Shown: positions 4,958-8,258 of the stretch, piece after piece
How positions within the stretch are numbered: position 1 is the first letter of the stretch
Layout: every line of letters begins with the position of its first letter
Assembly: GCA_021160705.1 (NCBI GenBank)
Contig: JAGHBZ010000127.1
Span: 1 to 8,258 of the forward strand
Direction: 5' to 3'
DNA from: Candidatus Sumerlaeota bacterium
GTDB lineage: Bacteria; Sumerlaeota; Sumerlaeia; MWCT01; JAGHBZ01
Length of the DNA: 8,258 nt
Translations under genes and position numbers: made by a program
The notes under the pieces: model-generated
The model's database searches: none
What the model was told of the DNA's origin: nothing
The model's input: the letters and a program-made list of their open reading frames with translations, nothing else

Positions 4958-6493
4958 TCACACAATTATAGATTTCACGACATTTTCTATGAGTACATAC
5001 GGCTGTGTCCAGAGTACAAAGAGGTAAAAAATAGCAATGACAAAAATAGCTATTAAGAGCGACTCCACGGGCGTCCAGGGAACACCAATTTTTTTAGCAG
5101 GGCTTTCCAGCACCATAATCTTGAGGATTCTCACATAATAATAGAGCGAGATAACACTGTTAAGAACACCAATGATAGCCAGCGAAAAATAAAACATAGC
5201 GTGAGGAGTGGAGAGTGCTTTATTTACCACCGCAGCGAATAGTAAGTATTTACCGATAAACCCGCCAAATGGTGGAATACCCGTTAAGGAGAAAAGTATC
5301 ACTCCAAACCCAACCACCAGATACGGATATTCATTGACAATACCTTTATAGTGAGTGATGTCGCCGATTCTGGTCTTGTTCTCCAGCACAATTGCGCAGT
5401 AAAAAGCCCCAATGTTCATAAACATATAAATCAGAAAATAAAACAACATAGCCTTGAGAGCCGCCGCGTCCAGCACGGTCATACCCATCAGGATATAGCC
5501 GGCGTGTGCAATGCTGGAGTAGGCAAGCAGTCGTTTCAGATTATTCTGGCGAAGCGCTACCAGATTGCCAAATGTCATAGTGATGACCGAGATTATCCAG
5601 AAGAATGTTGCAAACTGAAAATGATACGGACCGAGCATAAGCAGAATCTTTTTGCTACCCGGAATGATGAGGTCTGTGAATAGCGGTAAACTCACACGAA
5701 ACAGTGCACCAAACCCGGCTATCTTTGAAGCGACTGACAGATAAGCGGTGATTGGGGTAGGCGCACCCTGATACACATCAGGTGCCCAGAAATGAAAAGG
5801 TACAGCAGAAATCTTAAATGCTATTCCCACAAAGACCAGCAATAACGCCAGCAGTACGGTGAGAGAAGTAACAGGAGTCAGCACATTGACCCAGGCAGTG
5901 ATGTCAAGCGTTCCGGTGAGTCCATAAAGATAGCTGATGCCGAACAGCATAACCGCAGAGGCAGCTGCACCATAGATGAGATACTTAAGTCCTGCCTCAG
6001 TGGAAAAGACGTCGCGTTTCGTGTATGTGGCAAGCACATAAGAAGAGATGCTCAGCGTCTCCAGTGCAAGATAAAATAAAATAAAGTTGCGTGCACTGAC
6101 CAGAAAACACATCGCCATAGTAGCAGTCAGCAGGAGTGTATAGTATTCACCAACCCTATATGGGTAAATCAGATTACTTTGAAGTGTGAGTAAAATTACC
6201 AGAAACGTGGAAAGAAGAAAAATCAATTTTAAGAAGAGCGTAAATTTATCTACGGCAAGCAGACCCCAGAATGCTGTGCGTGATGGAGCTGGATTATAAA
6301 ATGCGTTGAACAACAGGTGCAGACTGATGAATACACCAATAATCGCAAAAAAACTAATTGAGAACGAGACCTCACCTCGCATCAGAAGGTCAATAAGTAT
6401 TAATGCCAGTATGGTAATAACAAGTGCAATTTCCGGCGCAATAGTGCTGAGGTCACGTGGCAATTGTTCTATAATTCCTGATGTCCACTGCAT
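4958..6493 (-). CDS. nuoN: NADH-quinone oxidoreductase subunit N
   Basis: A 511-residue integral membrane protein with about 14 hydrophobic segments, homologous to Mrp-type antiporters and acting as one of the proton-translocating subunits of complex I. The channel residues expected for NuoN are present: Glu145 in LALETLSISSYVLA, Lys227 in FKISAVPFHFWAPD, Lys257 in SVASKIAGF and Lys415 in PPFGGFIGKYLLF. The family signature VPFHFWAPDVYQGAPTP (231-247) is intact. Length is slightly above the usual 480-490. The start ATG has only a weak ribosome binding site and lies 119 bases behind nuoM, an unusually wide gap for this operon. An in-frame stop shortly upstream excludes a much longer protein. 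In an archaeon the equivalent would be FpoN/FqoN. Confidence 0.95.
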   Translation of the reverse strand: MQWTSGIIEQLPRDLSTIAPEIALVITILALILIDLLMRGEVSFSISFFAIIGVFISLHLLFNAFYNPAPSRTAFWGLLAVDKFTLFLKLIFLLSTFLVILLTLQSNLIYPYRVGEYYTLLLTATMAMCFLVSARNFILFYLALETLSISSYVLATYTKRDVFSTEAGLKYLIYGAAASAVMLFGISYLYGLTGTLDITAWVNVLTPVTSLTVLLALLLVFVGIAFKISAVPFHFWAPDVYQGAPTPITAYLSVASKIAGFGALFRVSLPLFTDLIIPGSKKILLMLGPYHFQFATFFWIISVITMTFGNLVALRQNNLKRLLAYSSIAHAGYILMGMTVLDAAALKAMLFYFLIYMFMNIGAFYCAIVLENKTRIGDITHYKGIVNEYPYLVVGFGVILFSLTGIPPFGGFIGKYLLFAAVVNKALSTPHAMFYFSLAIIGVLNSVISLYYYVRILKIMVLESPAKKIGVPWTPVESLLIAIFVIAIFYLFVLWTQPYVLIENVVKSIIV

Positions 6494-6566
6494 TGTTCTA
6501 CTCGTTTCCGCAAAAAATTATCTCGTAGGAATCCGAACAATAGTCCGACGATTCAGTGCCAGGGCG

Positions 6567-6591
6567 ACTGAAATATACTATATTGCTCAGT
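6567..6591. repeat. inverted repeat in the nuoM-nuoN spacer
   Basis: In the 119-base gap, ACTGA and TCAGT enclose AATA/TATT (read on the minus strand), giving a 9-pair stem with a two-base bulge and a five-base loop. No U-tract follows. It could be an mRNA processing or stability element that tunes nuoN relative to nuoM, but nothing in the sequence proves a role. Confidence 0.3.
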
Positions 6592-6612
6592 TTCACTAAA
6601 TTCCTTTTCGTG

Positions 6613-8094
6613 TTAAAATTTCACCCAGTTAATTAACGCCTGCATTGATGGTGCGATAACATTCAGTGCAACTGATGGCACTATTCCGAAGAAAATACAC
6701 CCAACCGCCAGTGGTGTGAGACTGATTGCCTCCGGTGCATCAACGTCCTTAAATGATTCAAATTCCGGTCTTAGCTTACCGAGATATACTCGCTGGATTG
6801 TCCAGAGAATGTAAGATGCAGTAAGAATAATACCAAGAGTTGCAGTAATAGTTATGGTTCTATAGATTTTAAACGAGCCGAGAAAAACCATAGCTTCACT
6901 GATAAATCCACCCATTCCCGGCAGACCGAGTCCGGCAAAGAATCCTATAATTGCCAGGGTAAAATACACCGGGAGTTTTGTTCCCAGCCCGCCAAATCTG
7001 AATAGGTCGCGGTGGTGTGCACGGTCATAGACGACACCAACCAGCATAAACATCATAGCTGATGACATCCCGTGATTGAACATCTGGAATACCGCACCAT
7101 TCAGGCTCTCAGGCGTTAGTGCAGCAATACCTAAAAGCACAAAACCCATATGGCTAATTGATGAGTACGCCACCAGCTTCTTAAAATCTGTCTGCGCCAT
7201 TGCACATAGCGCTCCATAAATGATATTAATCAACCCAAAGATAGCAAGAGTCAGCGCAATGGTAGACTGCATTGCTGCGCTCGGCAACATTGGATAGCTT
7301 ATTCGGAGTAGCCCGTATCCGCCCATTTTCAGGAGTATTCCTGCCAGAATTACGCTAATAGCAGTGGGAGCTTCTACGTGTGCATCAGGCAACCACGTAT
7401 GAAACGGAAAAACTGGCAACTTTATGGCAAACCCTATGTAAAGCATAATAAAGAGTATAATTTCCAGTACCGGGGAGTCTTTAAATGCACGACTCTTTAT
7501 CAGGTAGAGCATATCAAAAGAGCCAGTCTTAAAATAAAATGCCAGTATAACGATAAGCATCAGGACACTGCCCGCCAGCGTGTATATAAAGAACTTGATA
7601 GCGGCATATTCGCGTTTAGGACCGCCCCATACCCCGATAAGAAAATACATCGGCAGAAGCATTAACTCCCAGAACACATAGAACAGGAAAAAATCAAGTG
7701 CACAGAACACACCCATCATCCCTGTGACCAGCAACATATACATTGCGTAAAACCCTTTTACCCCTTTTTCAATGTGCCAGGCAGAAAATACCGCAAGAAA
7801 TGAAAGCATTCCGGTAAGAAAAATCAGAAGTACGCTCAATCCATCCACTCCCATATAAAACTCAATATTAAACGGACGTATCCAGGGAAATCGTAGTACG
7901 TATTGCATATCGGTATTTGATTTATCATAAGCAAAAAATAGATATGCGGATAGACCCCCTACAATAAACATAAACAGAGCAGAAACGAGGCGTATCTGTG
8001 TCTTTTGCTCTTTTGGGATTAACAAGATGACAAATAAGCCAGCTATAGGAATAAACGTTATCAGCGGAAGTAGATACGTGTTGATGAAATCCAT
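6613..8094 (-). CDS. nuoM: NADH-quinone oxidoreductase subunit M
   Basis: A 493-residue polytopic membrane protein, the central antiporter-like proton-pumping subunit of complex I. The residues known to be essential in NuoM are all present: Glu143 in FWELMLLPMYFLIG, Lys225 in AIKLPVFPFHTWLPD, Lys256 in LLKMGGYGLLR, His341 in FNHGMSSAMMF and Glu400 in GGFISEAMVFLGS. The signature FHTWLPDAHVEAPT (231-244) is typical. Length is that of bacterial NuoM. The start ATG is supported by AAGGAG ten bases upstream, and the gene lies 28 bases behind nuoL. Order L-M-N is the canonical end of the nuo operon, so the remaining subunits should lie beyond the right edge. Confidence 0.96.
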   Translation of the reverse strand: MDFINTYLLPLITFIPIAGLFVILLIPKEQKTQIRLVSALFMFIVGGLSAYLFFAYDKSNTDMQYVLRFPWIRPFNIEFYMGVDGLSVLLIFLTGMLSFLAVFSAWHIEKGVKGFYAMYMLLVTGMMGVFCALDFFLFYVFWELMLLPMYFLIGVWGGPKREYAAIKFFIYTLAGSVLMLIVILAFYFKTGSFDMLYLIKSRAFKDSPVLEIILFIMLYIGFAIKLPVFPFHTWLPDAHVEAPTAISVILAGILLKMGGYGLLRISYPMLPSAAMQSTIALTLAIFGLINIIYGALCAMAQTDFKKLVAYSSISHMGFVLLGIAALTPESLNGAVFQMFNHGMSSAMMFMLVGVVYDRAHHRDLFRFGGLGTKLPVYFTLAIIGFFAGLGLPGMGGFISEAMVFLGSFKIYRTITITATLGIILTASYILWTIQRVYLGKLRPEFESFKDVDAPEAISLTPLAVGCIFFGIVPSVALNVIAPSMQALINWVKF

Positions 8095-8122
8095 TTTTCG
8101 GCTACTCCTTATAAATTGTTTT

Positions 8123-8258
8123 TTATTTGAACAAAATAAAAATTAGAATTGCCATAATCACAACCGCAGTAACCAGCGACAAAATATACGACCGAATTTT
8201 TCCTGACTGGAGAAAGCTAAGTGTGTTACCGGCGAATGCGTTAAGCCAGGCAATACCA
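8123..8258 (-). CDS. nuoL: NADH-quinone oxidoreductase subunit L, C-terminal end (partial)
   Basis: The open frame enters from the right edge and ends at TAA 8123-8125. The visible 44 residues include AFAGNTLSFLQSGKIRSY followed by a last hydrophobic helix (ILSLVTAVVIMAILIFILFK). A short soluble link reading LQ(S/T)G, then a terminal membrane helix, is typical of the NuoL C-terminus, and the position just before nuoM fits. The rest of the gene, including the proton-channel residues and lateral helix, is outside the window. Confidence 0.8.
   Translation of the reverse strand, partial: GIAWLNAFAGNTLSFLQSGKIRSYILSLVTAVVIMAILIFILFK

Noticed and set aside
5351..5683. Plus-strand open frame opposite nuoN
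   Set aside because: Antisense shadow of a strongly conserved gene; composition is not protein-like and no family is recognisable.
7378..7665. Plus-strand open frame opposite nuoM
   Set aside because: Antisense shadow of nuoM with no ribosome binding site or family match.

Overview
The window reads as a stretch of a bacterial chromosome with moderate GC content. Every gene I can support lies on the minus strand, so transcription runs from high to low coordinates. Bacterial origin is inferred from AGGAG-type ribosome binding sites and three sigma-70-like promoters (TTGACG/TATAAG, TTGTCA/TATAAA, TTGACT/TAAGAT). Complex I genes, a two-cluster ferredoxin and a Fe-S assembly-type protein suggest an anaerobe or facultative anaerobe. 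I cannot name the phylum. An archaeal owner with an Fpo/Fqo-type complex is a less likely alternative.

Right side (8258 to 4498): the end of nuoL, then complete nuoM and nuoN, the three antiporter-like proton-pumping membrane subunits of NADH-quinone oxidoreductase. A ferritin-like four-helix protein follows, with its ribosome binding site right behind the nuoN stop codon, so it looks like part of the same transcript.

Middle (4497 to 3268): an ArsR-type repressor gene whose start region carries a 30-bp near-perfect palindrome directly behind a sigma-70-like promoter, which suggests autorepression. A 15/16 match to part of this palindrome lies on the arsR stop codon. Next, from its own promoter, come a 2[4Fe-4S] ferredoxin with an Arg/Gly-rich tail and a DUF59/MIP18-family protein lacking the usual cysteine.

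Left-middle (3165 to 1162): a tightly packed string that begins with the N-terminal remnant of an Old Yellow Enzyme-type flavin oxidoreductase. Its stop codon overlaps a TTG start (TTGA) for a SAM-dependent methyltransferase. A second methyltransferase and a DUF1684 protein follow, and a possible 26-residue ORF overlaps the DUF1684 stop (ATGA).

Left end (1161 to 101): about 500 bases without a convincing gene hold inverted repeats, a strong extended -10 promoter and two 27-bp imperfect repeats 51 bases apart. They lead into a RelE/ParE-type toxin-antitoxin pair, antitoxin first and toxin start directly abutting the antitoxin stop.

No tRNA, rRNA, CRISPR array or complete mobile element was seen. 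The least ordinary items are the arsR operator with its second copy, the truncated flavoenzyme coupled to a methyltransferase, the methyltransferase/DUF1684 string and the ferritin-like gene behind nuoN. None can be shown from sequence alone to be a new system.
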